Shown in pieces: positions 49,500 to 58,499 of a DNA stretch of 64,000 bases (positions are counted from its first letter, which is position 1; every line of letters begins with the position of its first letter). Source of the stretch: a bacterium ADurb.Bin157. GTDB taxonomy: Bacteria > Muiribacteriota > Ozemobacteria > Ozemobacterales > Ozemobacteraceae. Location: NCBI GenBank assembly GCA_002070375.1, contig MWDD01000003.1, positions 51,285-115,284 on the forward strand, read 5' to 3'. The translations under genes and the position numbers were made by a program. Below the pieces are notes generated by a model. That model made no database searches, was not told the DNA's origin, and saw only the letters and a list, made by a program, of their open reading frames with translations.

Positions 49500-52064
49500 A
49501 TGCTTGAAAAAAAATATGAGCAAATAATCAGAGACTGTAAAAAACGCATTGCGGCTAATCCCCGTGATTTTTTTGCATATTATCAACTTGCCCGAGCGCT
49601 TGAACTGTCAGGCGAAACAGACAGAGCCATAAATGTATTTAAAGATGCCATAACTATCAATCCAAAAGATTCATACGCCCACAATTTCATAGGTTTGGCC
49701 TATCGCAACAAGGGGCTTTTAAACGAAGCTATCGTAGAATTTAAAAAGGCTATAATGTTTAACCAGAGTTATGCATACCCGTATGCAAATTTAGGAGTTA
49801 TTTATAAACTTAAAGGAATGTATGATGAAGCCATCATCAGATTTAAGAAAGCAATTTCCCTAAAACCTGATTTTGCGTTTGCTCATTTACAATTAGGTTT
49901 AATCTATAAATTAAAAAAGCTGTATGACGAATCGGTTGTCAGGCTAAGAAATGCCATCGATCTTAACCGAGACTACGCATACGCCCACTTTAGTCTTGGT
50001 GCCGTATATCTTGAAATGGGCAAACCCAAAAAGGCAATTGTAGAGTTTAAAAAGGCAATATTGCTTAATCCTAAAGATGCCTATTCTTTGTGTCAGCTGG
50101 GTCGTTGTCAAATTGCCCTAGAGAATTATGACGAAGCTCTAAAGTATCTTCTTGACTCTATAAAACTAAACCCTGACAATGCTTTTTCATTTTTAAACTT
50201 AGGCATTTGTCATTTTTATGCTCAAAACAACGAAGATGCGATAGATTCGTTTAAAAGAGTTTTAGCCATCAATCCATCTTTATCCGAAGCTTCCGTATAT
50301 TTGGGACAAACCTTCTTAAGATTAAACATGGACGATGCGGCCTTAGCCGAATTCAAAAGAACCTTGAAGTCATCACCTAAGTATCCCAAAATTCACATGT
50401 ATATTGGTACAGTTTATCGAAAAAAAGGCGACACCGGCAAAGCCTTAGAAGAGTATAAAATCGAAAGCCAATTGAATCCCAATGACGCAGAACTTCATTT
50501 TAACATGGGTTTGGCCTACAAAGATAAGGGTATGCTTAACGAAGCGTCAGGGGCATTAAAAAGAGGGCTTTTTCTTGACCCGAAATTAGCAAGAGCTCAT
50601 GAGGCTCTCGGTGAAATATATGATATTAAGGGACAGTATGATTTAGCCGTAACGCACTTTAAAAAGGCAAGTGAGTTGAGACAAAAATCCTCATCTGATC
50701 ATTTCATAAAGCCCGGTTCAATAATAAAAAACAAAACTGAGCTTGACCTGATGATCGAAAAATTCAGAGCGGAGATCGCAGCCAATCCGAACAATGCAGA
50801 AGCACACTATAAACTTGCTTCAGCGTATAAAAACAAAGAAATGTATGATGAAGCAATCATCGAATATCGCAAAGTAATCGCTTTGAATCCTTATGATACT
50901 TTTGCAAATTATAACTTGGAAGTTATATATCGCATCAAAGGGGTTGATGATCAAAACTTAAGTCGTTGGAAACGTTCTGTTACTATAAATCCGGACAATG
51001 CCGGTGCCCATTATCGACTAGGTCTTGCTTACCGTGAAAAAGGCATGGTTGACGAAGCGATCAGAGAGTGGGAAAAAGCAGTTGCTCTTGATCCTGATTT
51101 TTCACATGCTCATATGCAGCTTGGGATTGCCTACAAAAACGTTGGTAAAGCCGACATGGCAATAAAAGCCTGGAACAAAACCATAGAATTAGATCCTGAG
51201 TTTCAAGAAGCATTTTATCATTTAGGAAAAACCTATCTAAATCAAGGTCGTCTTGAGGAAGCAATAAGTTCCATAAAAAGAACTATTCGTCTTAACCCTT
51301 CAGATAACGAAAGTCGTTATTTACTTGGTTTAATTTACAAAAATAACGGAATGATGGATGAAGCGGCAGAAACTTTTGAGGAACTGTTAAAATTAGACGA
51401 TGAAAACTCAGCAGTCTTGACAGCGTTGGCTTCAGTTTATAAAAATTTAGGACAAACAGATAATGCCTTAAATTGCATAATGATGAGCATAAGACTTGAT
51501 GAAGACAAGTTTTATTCACATTATTTGCTCGGAAGCATTTACAGGACTATCGGACAAAAAGCACTAGCCGAAAATGCCTTTAAACGAGCTATAGAGCTCA
51601 ATCCCGAAGATGCTTTTTCTCAGTATAGTTTAGGTATATTATACAGAAACTCAGGCAGAGTAGCACAAGCAATAAAGGCATTTACGCAAGCAATCGAACT
51701 AGATTCGGATGATGCTTATTCTCATTCTCACCTGGGAATGTCTCTATATGAACAGGGACAGCTAGAAGAGGCTATCGAATCCTTGCAACGTGCGGTTGAG
51801 ATTAATCCTGAAGATACTTACACGCTTTATCATCTTGGCGTTGCTTATTTAGACAAACAAGAAATAGACTCGGCAATAGATGCTCTTGTTAGGGTTGTTA
51901 ATCTGTCACCTACCGACTCCTATGCTTGCTTTCACCTTGGACAAGCATATGAAAGCAATCAAATGTTAAGAGAAGCAAAAGCTTGTTATAAACGATCTCA
52001 AGAGAATGCTCCGGCGAACACCCAAATCGAAAAATTTGCACGAGAAGCCTATAATAGGCTTTAA
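49500..52064 (+). CDS. Giant TPR protein (854 aa)
   Basis: Nearly the whole protein consists of 34-residue TPRs, about two dozen, with the usual A-x-x-x-L-G-x-x-Y, A-I-x-x-F-K-K-A-I and L-N-P-D-x-A spacing. A break near residues 395-420 (Q-K-S-S-S-D-H-F-I-K) separates two arrays that start alike (R-I-A-A-N-P-R-D and E-I-A-A-N-P-N-N), which suggests an internal duplication. There is no signal peptide or TM, so it is a cytosolic scaffold. TPR scaffolds of this kind bind other proteins in pilus, secretion or wall machines. It sits 11 bases before the FN3/beta-helix lipoprotein gene. Confidence 0.9.
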   Translation: MLEKKYEQIIRDCKKRIAANPRDFFAYYQLARALELSGETDRAINVFKDAITINPKDSYAHNFIGLAYRNKGLLNEAIVEFKKAIMFNQSYAYPYANLGVIYKLKGMYDEAIIRFKKAISLKPDFAFAHLQLGLIYKLKKLYDESVVRLRNAIDLNRDYAYAHFSLGAVYLEMGKPKKAIVEFKKAILLNPKDAYSLCQLGRCQIALENYDEALKYLLDSIKLNPDNAFSFLNLGICHFYAQNNEDAIDSFKRVLAINPSLSEASVYLGQTFLRLNMDDAALAEFKRTLKSSPKYPKIHMYIGTVYRKKGDTGKALEEYKIESQLNPNDAELHFNMGLAYKDKGMLNEASGALKRGLFLDPKLARAHEALGEIYDIKGQYDLAVTHFKKASELRQKSSSDHFIKPGSIIKNKTELDLMIEKFRAEIAANPNNAEAHYKLASAYKNKEMYDEAIIEYRKVIALNPYDTFANYNLEVIYRIKGVDDQNLSRWKRSVTINPDNAGAHYRLGLAYREKGMVDEAIREWEKAVALDPDFSHAHMQLGIAYKNVGKADMAIKAWNKTIELDPEFQEAFYHLGKTYLNQGRLEEAISSIKRTIRLNPSDNESRYLLGLIYKNNGMMDEAAETFEELLKLDDENSAVLTALASVYKNLGQTDNALNCIMMSIRLDEDKFYSHYLLGSIYRTIGQKALAENAFKRAIELNPEDAFSQYSLGILYRNSGRVAQAIKAFTQAIELDSDDAYSHSHLGMSLYEQGQLEEAIESLQRAVEINPEDTYTLYHLGVAYLDKQEIDSAIDALVRVVNLSPTDSYACFHLGQAYESNQMLREAKACYKRSQENAPANTQIEKFAREAYNRL

Positions 52065-52075
52065 CAGGAAGAACA

Positions 52076-54082
52076 ATGAATCTAAGCATAACAAGACTTA
52101 AAGAATTAATTACATCGCAATTACTCATTTTAATTGTTGTATTAGTCTCTTTAGGTGTTATAGGCTGCAACAACACAAACGTAATGCCTCGGGAAGGCTC
52201 TTTACAGGGAAAAGTCTTAACAATTTCGGGAATTCCTCTTGAAGGCGCAACAGTGCGTTGGAGTGCAGATTCTTCTATTTTTGCATACACAGACGAAAAC
52301 GGCGAATATTTTATAAATAATATTTCATTTGGTACCCAAAGTTTTGTTGTGGAGAGAGAAGGTTATAAAAACAGATCATTTTCTGTTTCAATTTATTCCG
52401 GTATGACCTCAAGTTCTGATGATGTTTTTATCGAATCTAAAAGTTTTGACTATAGTGACATCGTCGTTGATAGCGTATCTTCAAGCCATGCTGTGATAAG
52501 TTGGAAAACAACAGACTACACTTATGGGATGGTTGAATATGGAGAGACACAATCATTTGGCTCTGCAGTAAAAGAAAGCGATCAACTTTACTCAACAACA
52601 CACAGTGTTAAATTGCCAAATTTGTCTCCGGAAAAGCTTTATTACTTTAGAATAGTATCAAGCAGACAAAATCAGCCGGCGGAAACTTCGGTAACAAAGA
52701 CATTTTCAACTATAAGCGTTTTAGAAGACAACAGTCCGCCCACCACTCCCAACGGAGTTGACACAGCCCTAAACGGTGAACCCGGCAAGGCAGTTGTCTT
52801 TTGGTCTCCGGTTTTCGACAGCGATTTAAAAGGCTACAAAATTTATAGAAGTGAATACAAAAACGGTTCTTACCAAAGTCTTGAAAACAGAATAATACCC
52901 AAAGGGCAAGAGAGGTATACAGACAGCACTGTTATTCCGGGTAAAAAGTATTATTATCGGGTCACTTCAATAGATCAAGCGGGAAATGAAAGTGGTTTCA
53001 ACTCTAATTCAGAGGGCATAGTAATACCCGGCAGAGTTATAAGCGAGATAAGATGGACTGTTGCAAATAGTCCCTATATTTTAAAGGGAGATATTACCGT
53101 TACTGAATTTGGTATACTCAGAATTGACGACGGTGTAAAAGTTTTAATAGACACAACAGATGCTGTAAATACCGGAATCAATCCCGATAAAATAGAAATA
53201 ACCGTAAGCGGTTCAATTATTACCTCTTCCGGCCCGGCCAAAGTTATATTTGCTTCTAATACTCCTAATCCGAATAAATCATCTTGGCAAGGAATAATAA
53301 TAGATAATTCCAGAACCAAGGAAAATATTTTAGAAAACATAACCATAAGCGATGCCACTGAAGGTTTAAAAATCAAAAACTCCGATTCAGGGGTTTATTC
53401 CGGAATCGAGATACAGAACTGCAACAAAGCATTTGTGTGTCAAAGCAGCACAAATATATCCGTGAATAACCTAAGAACAAAACGATGTTCTGTTGGAGCA
53501 GAGTTATTAAACAACACTGACATTAGCATTTCAGAGAGTACCTTCATGCATCCTGAGATCGCGTTGAATTCTGAGGCAAATAACGGCATAAGTATTTCTG
53601 GGTGCAATTTTCTTGAGTATACACAGCATGGTATTTCTTCAAATGAATCCGGAGGGATAATCAGCTTTAACAACAATCTTTTTGTATCTCCGACAGCGAC
53701 TGCTATGCTCATTAAATCAGGAAATGCAGTTATAGAAAATAACACCTACGATTCTCCATATGCCATTCAAATTGTGAAAGACCTGCCTTTGATTAGAAAA
53801 AATCTTATAATGGCAAAAAGAAGTGTTTTTGGAAGCGGAAAAATTGGAATTGAGTATCAATATAGTTATACGACACCGGAGTTCGGCCCCAATAACATTC
53901 AGGATTTTTCCTCGGAAAATGCTTATGTCGGGTGCACTCCAAGTATAGACAGCACTCAAGCGGCTGTTTTACTCATGAAAGATTATAATGGCGAGCCATA
54001 TGATTATCGCCTGCGACAAGATTTCCCGACTTCAAACGATGTATGGGGGATTCAAAGAGATCAAATTATAAGCATTGACTGA
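52076..54082 (+). CDS. Surface lipoprotein with carboxypeptidase-like, FN3 and beta-helix domains
   Basis: This 668-residue protein has a lipobox, V-I-G-C (Cys31). Order after that: a carboxypeptidase-regulatory-like domain (about 40-120; L-Q-G-K-V-L then D-E-N-G-E-Y-F), a fibronectin type III-like domain (about 125-215), a second FN3 (about 230-320; G-K-K-Y-Y-Y-R-V-T-S), and a right-handed parallel beta-helix (about 340-640) with stacked short repeats (N-I-T-I-S-D-A-T, S-G-I-E-I-Q-N-C-N, I-S-E-S-T-F). It is probably an outer-membrane surface protein that binds or cuts a polymer. I cannot see a catalytic set. Confidence 0.8.
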   Translation: MNLSITRLKELITSQLLILIVVLVSLGVIGCNNTNVMPREGSLQGKVLTISGIPLEGATVRWSADSSIFAYTDENGEYFINNISFGTQSFVVEREGYKNRSFSVSIYSGMTSSSDDVFIESKSFDYSDIVVDSVSSSHAVISWKTTDYTYGMVEYGETQSFGSAVKESDQLYSTTHSVKLPNLSPEKLYYFRIVSSRQNQPAETSVTKTFSTISVLEDNSPPTTPNGVDTALNGEPGKAVVFWSPVFDSDLKGYKIYRSEYKNGSYQSLENRIIPKGQERYTDSTVIPGKKYYYRVTSIDQAGNESGFNSNSEGIVIPGRVISEIRWTVANSPYILKGDITVTEFGILRIDDGVKVLIDTTDAVNTGINPDKIEITVSGSIITSSGPAKVIFASNTPNPNKSSWQGIIIDNSRTKENILENITISDATEGLKIKNSDSGVYSGIEIQNCNKAFVCQSSTNISVNNLRTKRCSVGAELLNNTDISISESTFMHPEIALNSEANNGISISGCNFLEYTQHGISSNESGGIISFNNNLFVSPTATAMLIKSGNAVIENNTYDSPYAIQIVKDLPLIRKNLIMAKRSVFGSGKIGIEYQYSYTTPEFGPNNIQDFSSENAYVGCTPSIDSTQAAVLLMKDYNGEPYDYRLRQDFPTSNDVWGIQRDQIISID

Positions 54083-54096
54083 ACTTTGTTTGAGCT

Positions 54097-54942
54097 CTAA
54101 TTGTCTTTCTTTTCTTCAACGATCATGCCGGTTTTTCTTAAGACATTTACTCTAGATCCGCACAAGCTACAAAACCTAGAGTGATGAAATGCAATAGATC
54201 CGCATCCGGGGCACCCTGTCAAGCAAAGCACTTTTTGCTCATCCATTTTCATAACAGATATCCAAGCTTCATATATTCCCAGCAAAAAAACAAACATAAT
54301 GCTCAGCATTATTCCGTTTAAAGCAACAATTTCGTAATAAAAAACCATGAAATTAAAAAGTCCGTGTATAACAGATGCCACAAGTATTCCCGCAATGATT
54401 CTAAGTGATATTTTACAATCAGATCTTTTTTTGGCATTAGGTTTTGCTATTATAACCGAGCATACTGCCGCAAAAAACAAATGTGCGGTAGCGCTTATCA
54501 AAACTCTTGGAACAACAACCGAAGCCCCGAAATTAGTATAGTAGTGAAAGTTTTCTATGAGAGAAAATCCTAATGCGCAACCGACTAAGCTGATAAAAAT
54601 AACCGTTGATCCTCTTTCTGAATCTACTAATGTCGCAACAACCATTCCTACGGCAGTTTTTATAAATTCCTCAATCAAACCCACCACGCATATGCTTGCC
54701 ATCAAAAGGTATTGCCAAGAATGGTTTCCTGACAAAAAGCTTCTTAAATCATATCCAAGAAAAAATTCGACCAAGAGATACGCGAATCTTGTCAAAAAGA
54801 CTGCACCTACTCCTGCAGGCACAGCAATCCAAAATGTTTTTTTCAAAGTTTTATCAGCCCAATGTTTTTTAAAGATCTCATAAAAGACAAAAATCGGTGC
54901 AAATAAAAACAAGAAAAAAATAAGGCCGTATGTTTGATTCAA
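54097..54942 (-). CDS. PrsW-family intramembrane metalloprotease with zinc-ribbon tail
   Basis: This 281-residue protein has about eight TM helices and the PrsW motifs: G-L-I-E-E-F-I-K-T near residue 89 (E-E-x-x-K), G-F-S-L-I-E-N-F near 130, A-H-L-F-F-A with a conserved His, and I-H-G-L-F-N-F. These residues bind the active-site metal. PrsW of Bacillus cleaves anti-sigma factor RsiW. The C-terminal 50 residues form a zinc ribbon, C-P-G-C-G-S and C-S-L-C-G-S, which is not part of the classic protein. It starts right after the TolB-like gene ends and is convergent with the lipoprotein gene. Confidence 0.88.
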   Translation of the reverse strand: MNQTYGLIFFLFLFAPIFVFYEIFKKHWADKTLKKTFWIAVPAGVGAVFLTRFAYLLVEFFLGYDLRSFLSGNHSWQYLLMASICVVGLIEEFIKTAVGMVVATLVDSERGSTVIFISLVGCALGFSLIENFHYYTNFGASVVVPRVLISATAHLFFAAVCSVIIAKPNAKKRSDCKISLRIIAGILVASVIHGLFNFMVFYYEIVALNGIMLSIMFVFLLGIYEAWISVMKMDEQKVLCLTGCPGCGSIAFHHSRFCSLCGSRVNVLRKTGMIVEEKKDN

Positions 54943-56346
54943 TCAGTTTTTCTCCCGTATAAATATAGCCCGATGCAGTGATCTTCCGGATTTTTTAATA
55001 CTGTGAAAAACAAAGCTCATAGAATCGGCAGCCCAAATTGGCCGAAGATTTTCCGAAGCATGGTCTAATTTTAAAATTTCTTCACTTCCATTTTCAAGTT
55101 CCCGTAAAACAATTGAATTTTTACTTCCGTTTTGTCCCTCAGATCTTGTATATGCCAGATAGTTTCCGTCGGGCGAAACATCTGCAAGCCAATTTCTTCT
55201 CTCGGTTGCAACAAGTTTTGTAATATTTTTTTCGGGGTAAGAAACCTTAAGAATATGAGATTTTTTGAGGTTTTCAACAATTCGCGTGAACACAATTGCT
55301 TTGCCGCCATCGGCCCATCGAGGCTCTCTGTCATCATATGCGCCTGATGTCACAATTGATTGTTCGCTTCCGTCGATGTTCATAACCCAAATACTATTTC
55401 TGCCCTTTTGGTTTGAGACGAAAGCAATTTTTTTGCCGTCAGGCGAGACAGCGGGCATCATATTTTTACTTTTTCCTTTTGTTAAGGCCATTGCTTTTTG
55501 AGTATTTCGATCAATCAAAAATATGTGTTCAGGAGATGAACTGTCAGAAGAAAATACTATTTTGTCAGCAAAAGGAACCGGCTCAGGCGTCCAGACGTTT
55601 CCGGGCCAATCAAACAATTTGACAGCTTCTTTTTCGCCATCTTTTTTAGCATAACATTGATAAGTTAACTTACCGTTAACTTTGTCTCTGTTTGAGGCAA
55701 AAATAACTTCTTTTGATGCGGCATCCGGTATGCCGTGATAATTATTCCCCTTACTTTCTTCGATTATCGCTGATTTTGCAAACTTTTGCCTTGGCAGTTT
55801 TACATTTATTGCAGTTTCAATTTCTTTAGCTTCATTTTCATTAGGGAAATAGGCAATGTCAGCTTCTGCTGATTGCTCTGATTTTACAGGCTCAATCGCC
55901 GGAACAATAACAGATTCAATTGCCGGCTCAATGGCAGGGGCAATCGCCGGTTCAAAAACCGGTTCGGCTGCCGGCTCAATCACAGGGACAATAGGCTTAT
56001 CTTCAGGGGTCTTAGCAGTTTCGAGAGCAACAGGTACAATAGTTTCAGTTTTTTGCTCAACCTGAGGCGCTTCTTCTTTTACATCAGTGGGATTGTTTCC
56101 GAAATCTACAAGTATTTCTGTCTCCGTTTTTTTGATTTCGGAAAATTTATCATTTGGGAGTAAAGAACTGTTTTCTGTCAACAAAATGCGCTCAGTGAAA
56201 ATACCGGTAAATATACCTATAAAAAAAATAATAATCCCGAGAACCATTCTTGTTTGAACTCTCCGGCGTTTTTTTGCAGGACTATTGCAGTTTTCGCAGC
56301 TATTAGATCCTTCAGGTATTTCATGTCCGCATTTATAACAAAACAT
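54943..56346 (-). CDS. Membrane-anchored TolB-like beta-propeller with zinc ribbon
   Basis: This 467-residue protein has an N-terminal zinc ribbon (C-Y-K-C then C-E-N-C, residues 3-20), one TM helix (33-52), then an acidic low-complexity linker with repeated P-A-I-E-P units (about 95-160). The end is a propeller of PD40/TolB repeats (about 215-465) such as P-D-G-K-K-I-A-F-V-S-N and I-W-V-M-N-I-D-G-S-E. The ribbon faces the cytoplasm and the propeller the periplasm. It may pass a signal across the membrane. The gene is followed directly by the PrsW-like gene. AAGGAGA lies before the ATG and TATAAT at 56384-56379 (minus). Confidence 0.8.
   Translation of the reverse strand: MFCYKCGHEIPEGSNSCENCNSPAKKRRRVQTRMVLGIIIFFIGIFTGIFTERILLTENSSLLPNDKFSEIKKTETEILVDFGNNPTDVKEEAPQVEQKTETIVPVALETAKTPEDKPIVPVIEPAAEPVFEPAIAPAIEPAIESVIVPAIEPVKSEQSAEADIAYFPNENEAKEIETAINVKLPRQKFAKSAIIEESKGNNYHGIPDAASKEVIFASNRDKVNGKLTYQCYAKKDGEKEAVKLFDWPGNVWTPEPVPFADKIVFSSDSSSPEHIFLIDRNTQKAMALTKGKSKNMMPAVSPDGKKIAFVSNQKGRNSIWVMNIDGSEQSIVTSGAYDDREPRWADGGKAIVFTRIVENLKKSHILKVSYPEKNITKLVATERRNWLADVSPDGNYLAYTRSEGQNGSKNSIVLRELENGSEEILKLDHASENLRPIWAADSMSFVFHSIKKSGRSLHRAIFIREKN
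55880..55995 (-). repeat. Short imperfect repeats encoding P-A-I-E-P linker
   Basis: Degenerate 15-18-base units (seen on the plus strand as variants of CCGGCTCAAT) encode alternating Pro, Ala, Ile/Val and Glu in the TolB-like protein. Such tracts often vary in length between strains. Confidence 0.6.
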
Positions 56347-56430
56347 TTCTCTCTTCTCCTTGAAAAATTACCTGTTAGATTATACAGTAATATTAGCAAC
56401 GTTTAAACATTTTTATAAAAGCTGAGCAAA

Positions 56431-57975
56431 ATGCACAAAAAACAAATAGGCGAACTTTTCGTTGTGGGCTATCACGGGGAAGCCCCCTCTTACGATTTTC
56501 TTTCTTTCGTTGAAGAATGGGGAATTGGCGGTGTGATAGTTTTTGCTCGCAATCTTGAAAACCCGGAGAACCTGCGCAAAAACTTAAAAATCATTGAAGA
56601 GGCTTCCGGCAAAGAGATTTTTACCGCGATTGATCAAGAGGGTGGTTTAGTTTTACGAATCTTAAACAATGGGAGCCTTTTTCCCTCAGCCATGGGCATT
56701 TCAGCAACCGGAGACCTGCAATTGTGCGAAGACATTTATTTTGCCATTGGCAATGAAATGCAAAACTTTGGTTTAAACTTTAATTTAGCTCCAGTATTAG
56801 ACATAAATCACAAAGATAATCCCGGTATTGGTGCCCGTTCATTCGGCGAAACCCCTGAAACGGTTGCAAATTTTGGTGTCAGAGCGATTAAAGGCCTCAA
56901 AAAGAGCGGCGTAATGTCTTGTGCAAAACATTTTCCCGGCAAAGGGCACGCACAGGTTGACTCACATCTGACGCTGCCGATTATCCCCTACTCTGTTGAG
57001 CGCCTTGAATCCTTTGAGCTTTTTCCGTTTATCAAGGCAATAGAAAGCGGTGTAGATGCCATAATGACATCGCACGTATTTTTCCCTGCGTTTGAGCCAT
57101 GTGCTAACTTACCCGCAACTCTTTCTAAAAATGTATTAACCAATCTGATAAGAAACAAATATAATTATGAGGGGCTTATTATTACAGACGACCTGGAAAT
57201 GGGTGCCATAACCGAACGATACGGCATAGCCAACGCTTCGGAATTGGCCTTTGACGCCGGCGCAGATCTTTTATTAATCTGCCACACTCTTACGGAACAA
57301 CGTCTTGCCGCAGAAAATCTATATAAAAAGGCGCAAAACTCTAAAGAAACTTCAAACAGAGTTATCGCCAGCTTACAAAGAATCGAAAAAATGCGCACAA
57401 TGATCGGCACTTTCCCAAAGACTTCTTTCAGACAAGCTGAATTAATTGATAAGCATCGAGATTTAATTGAGACTGTTTCTGAAAAATCGATAAAATTTTT
57501 AAGATATGAAAAAAGCGCAATACCGGCAGGCAAAGATAAGAAACATTTATTATTTGTTTTACCGATGATTTCGGCCCTTGTCAAAGTAGAAGAAGAGCAC
57601 GAATCAGCCGGACTCGCTAAATTATGCTCAGATTTTTTCACTCATTCGAAGCAAGTTATTTATAACCCAACTTGGTCTTCAAGAGAAATAATTAACGCAG
57701 TATCGGTTTTTAATAATTCAGAGACCCAGATTATTTTTTTCAGTTACAATTCGCATATTTTTCGAGGGCAAAGCGAAGCCATAAAAACCTTAAGCGAAGG
57801 CAGAGATGATTTTATTTTAGCAGCAATAAGGAACCCCTACGACTTGCTCGAACAACAGCAAGTGCGCACATTGGCCGCCACCTTTGGATTCAGAACGCCG
57901 GCAATTTTAGCGTTGCTCAGAGTTCTTGCGGGCGAAAAGAGTTTTAGTTGTGATGGATGGCCGATAAGGGTTTAG
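56431..57975 (+). CDS. nagZ: Family 3 beta-N-acetylglucosaminidase
   Basis: This 514-residue glycosidase removes N-acetylglucosamine from peptidoglycan fragments. Motifs: T-A-I-D-Q-E-G-G, the catalytic loop K-H-F-P-G-K-G-H near residue 166 (its His acts as general acid in NagZ), D-S-H-L-T-L-P and the nucleophile Asp in D-D-L-E-M-G near residue 252. A second domain (about 350-514) follows the barrel, as in B. subtilis NagZ; E. coli NagZ has 341 residues. No signal peptide is visible, so it is cytosolic here. With the NamZ-type enzyme at 17066 it could complete disaccharide recycling. A -10-like TATAAA lies 11 bases before the ATG. Confidence 0.92.
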   Translation: MHKKQIGELFVVGYHGEAPSYDFLSFVEEWGIGGVIVFARNLENPENLRKNLKIIEEASGKEIFTAIDQEGGLVLRILNNGSLFPSAMGISATGDLQLCEDIYFAIGNEMQNFGLNFNLAPVLDINHKDNPGIGARSFGETPETVANFGVRAIKGLKKSGVMSCAKHFPGKGHAQVDSHLTLPIIPYSVERLESFELFPFIKAIESGVDAIMTSHVFFPAFEPCANLPATLSKNVLTNLIRNKYNYEGLIITDDLEMGAITERYGIANASELAFDAGADLLLICHTLTEQRLAAENLYKKAQNSKETSNRVIASLQRIEKMRTMIGTFPKTSFRQAELIDKHRDLIETVSEKSIKFLRYEKSAIPAGKDKKHLLFVLPMISALVKVEEEHESAGLAKLCSDFFTHSKQVIYNPTWSSREIINAVSVFNNSETQIIFFSYNSHIFRGQSEAIKTLSEGRDDFILAAIRNPYDLLEQQQVRTLAATFGFRTPAILALLRVLAGEKSFSCDGWPIRV

Positions 57976-58036
57976 ATTAAGTTTATTTGCCAAAAATGCC
58001 GATACCAATATTAGACAATAATTAGGAGGAAGCACT

Positions 58037-58483
58037 ATGGCAAGTGTCGCAATAAAAATTGTAGGCTTGACTTTAATTTATTTCGTCGGATGGTATATCT
58101 GCGAAAAACTATTCAAAGCTATCAAAGATAAATTTGGTAATCAGGTTAAACAGCCGAAACAAAATGTGCCGAGCAGAAAAAAGGTAGTGCCTTTAGCAAG
58201 CATAACGCCTATTGATCAAACTTGGCGTTATATTAAGAGTTTAAAAAGCCCTGATTGGCGCGTCAGAAAAATTGCCTGCGTTCAGCTGGGAGAACGACGT
58301 GGCACAGCGGTTGTGCAAGCCTTAATCGAAGCTCTTGACGATTCAAAAGAGGATGTAAGCCTTGCGGCTAGCGAGGCCCTGACGAAGATAGGCGATCCTG
58401 CAGCAATCGAAGCTTTGGCTCTTTATTGCAAAGAGCTTGAATACAGCACGAATAAATATTTTGAGTCACACCGTGCCGCTTAA
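58037..58483 (+). CDS. HEAT-repeat protein with N-terminal TM
   Basis: This 148-residue protein has a hydrophobic N-terminus (I-V-G-L-T-L-I-Y-F-V-G-W-Y, residues 8-22), then a basic linker, then two to three HEAT repeats: W-R-V-R-K-I-A-C-V-Q-L-G-E-R, V-V-Q-A-L-I-E-A-L-D-D-S and A-A-S-E-A-L-T-K-I-G-D-P-A-A. These are the PBS-lyase-like HEAT type used as protein-binding surfaces. AGGAGG precedes the ATG. It lies 16 bases before the phosphatase-like gene and probably belongs to the same signalling unit. Confidence 0.8.
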   Translation: MASVAIKIVGLTLIYFVGWYICEKLFKAIKDKFGNQVKQPKQNVPSRKKVVPLASITPIDQTWRYIKSLKSPDWRVRKIACVQLGERRGTAVVQALIEALDDSKEDVSLAASEALTKIGDPAAIEALALYCKELEYSTNKYFESHRAA

Positions 58484-58499
58484 TTAGGGGCTATAAATA

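Noticed and set aside
55856..56065. Plus-strand frame rich in G-S-I-A-G repeats
   Set aside because: It is the complement of the P-A-I-E-P linker of the TolB-like gene, a repeat shadow without start signals.
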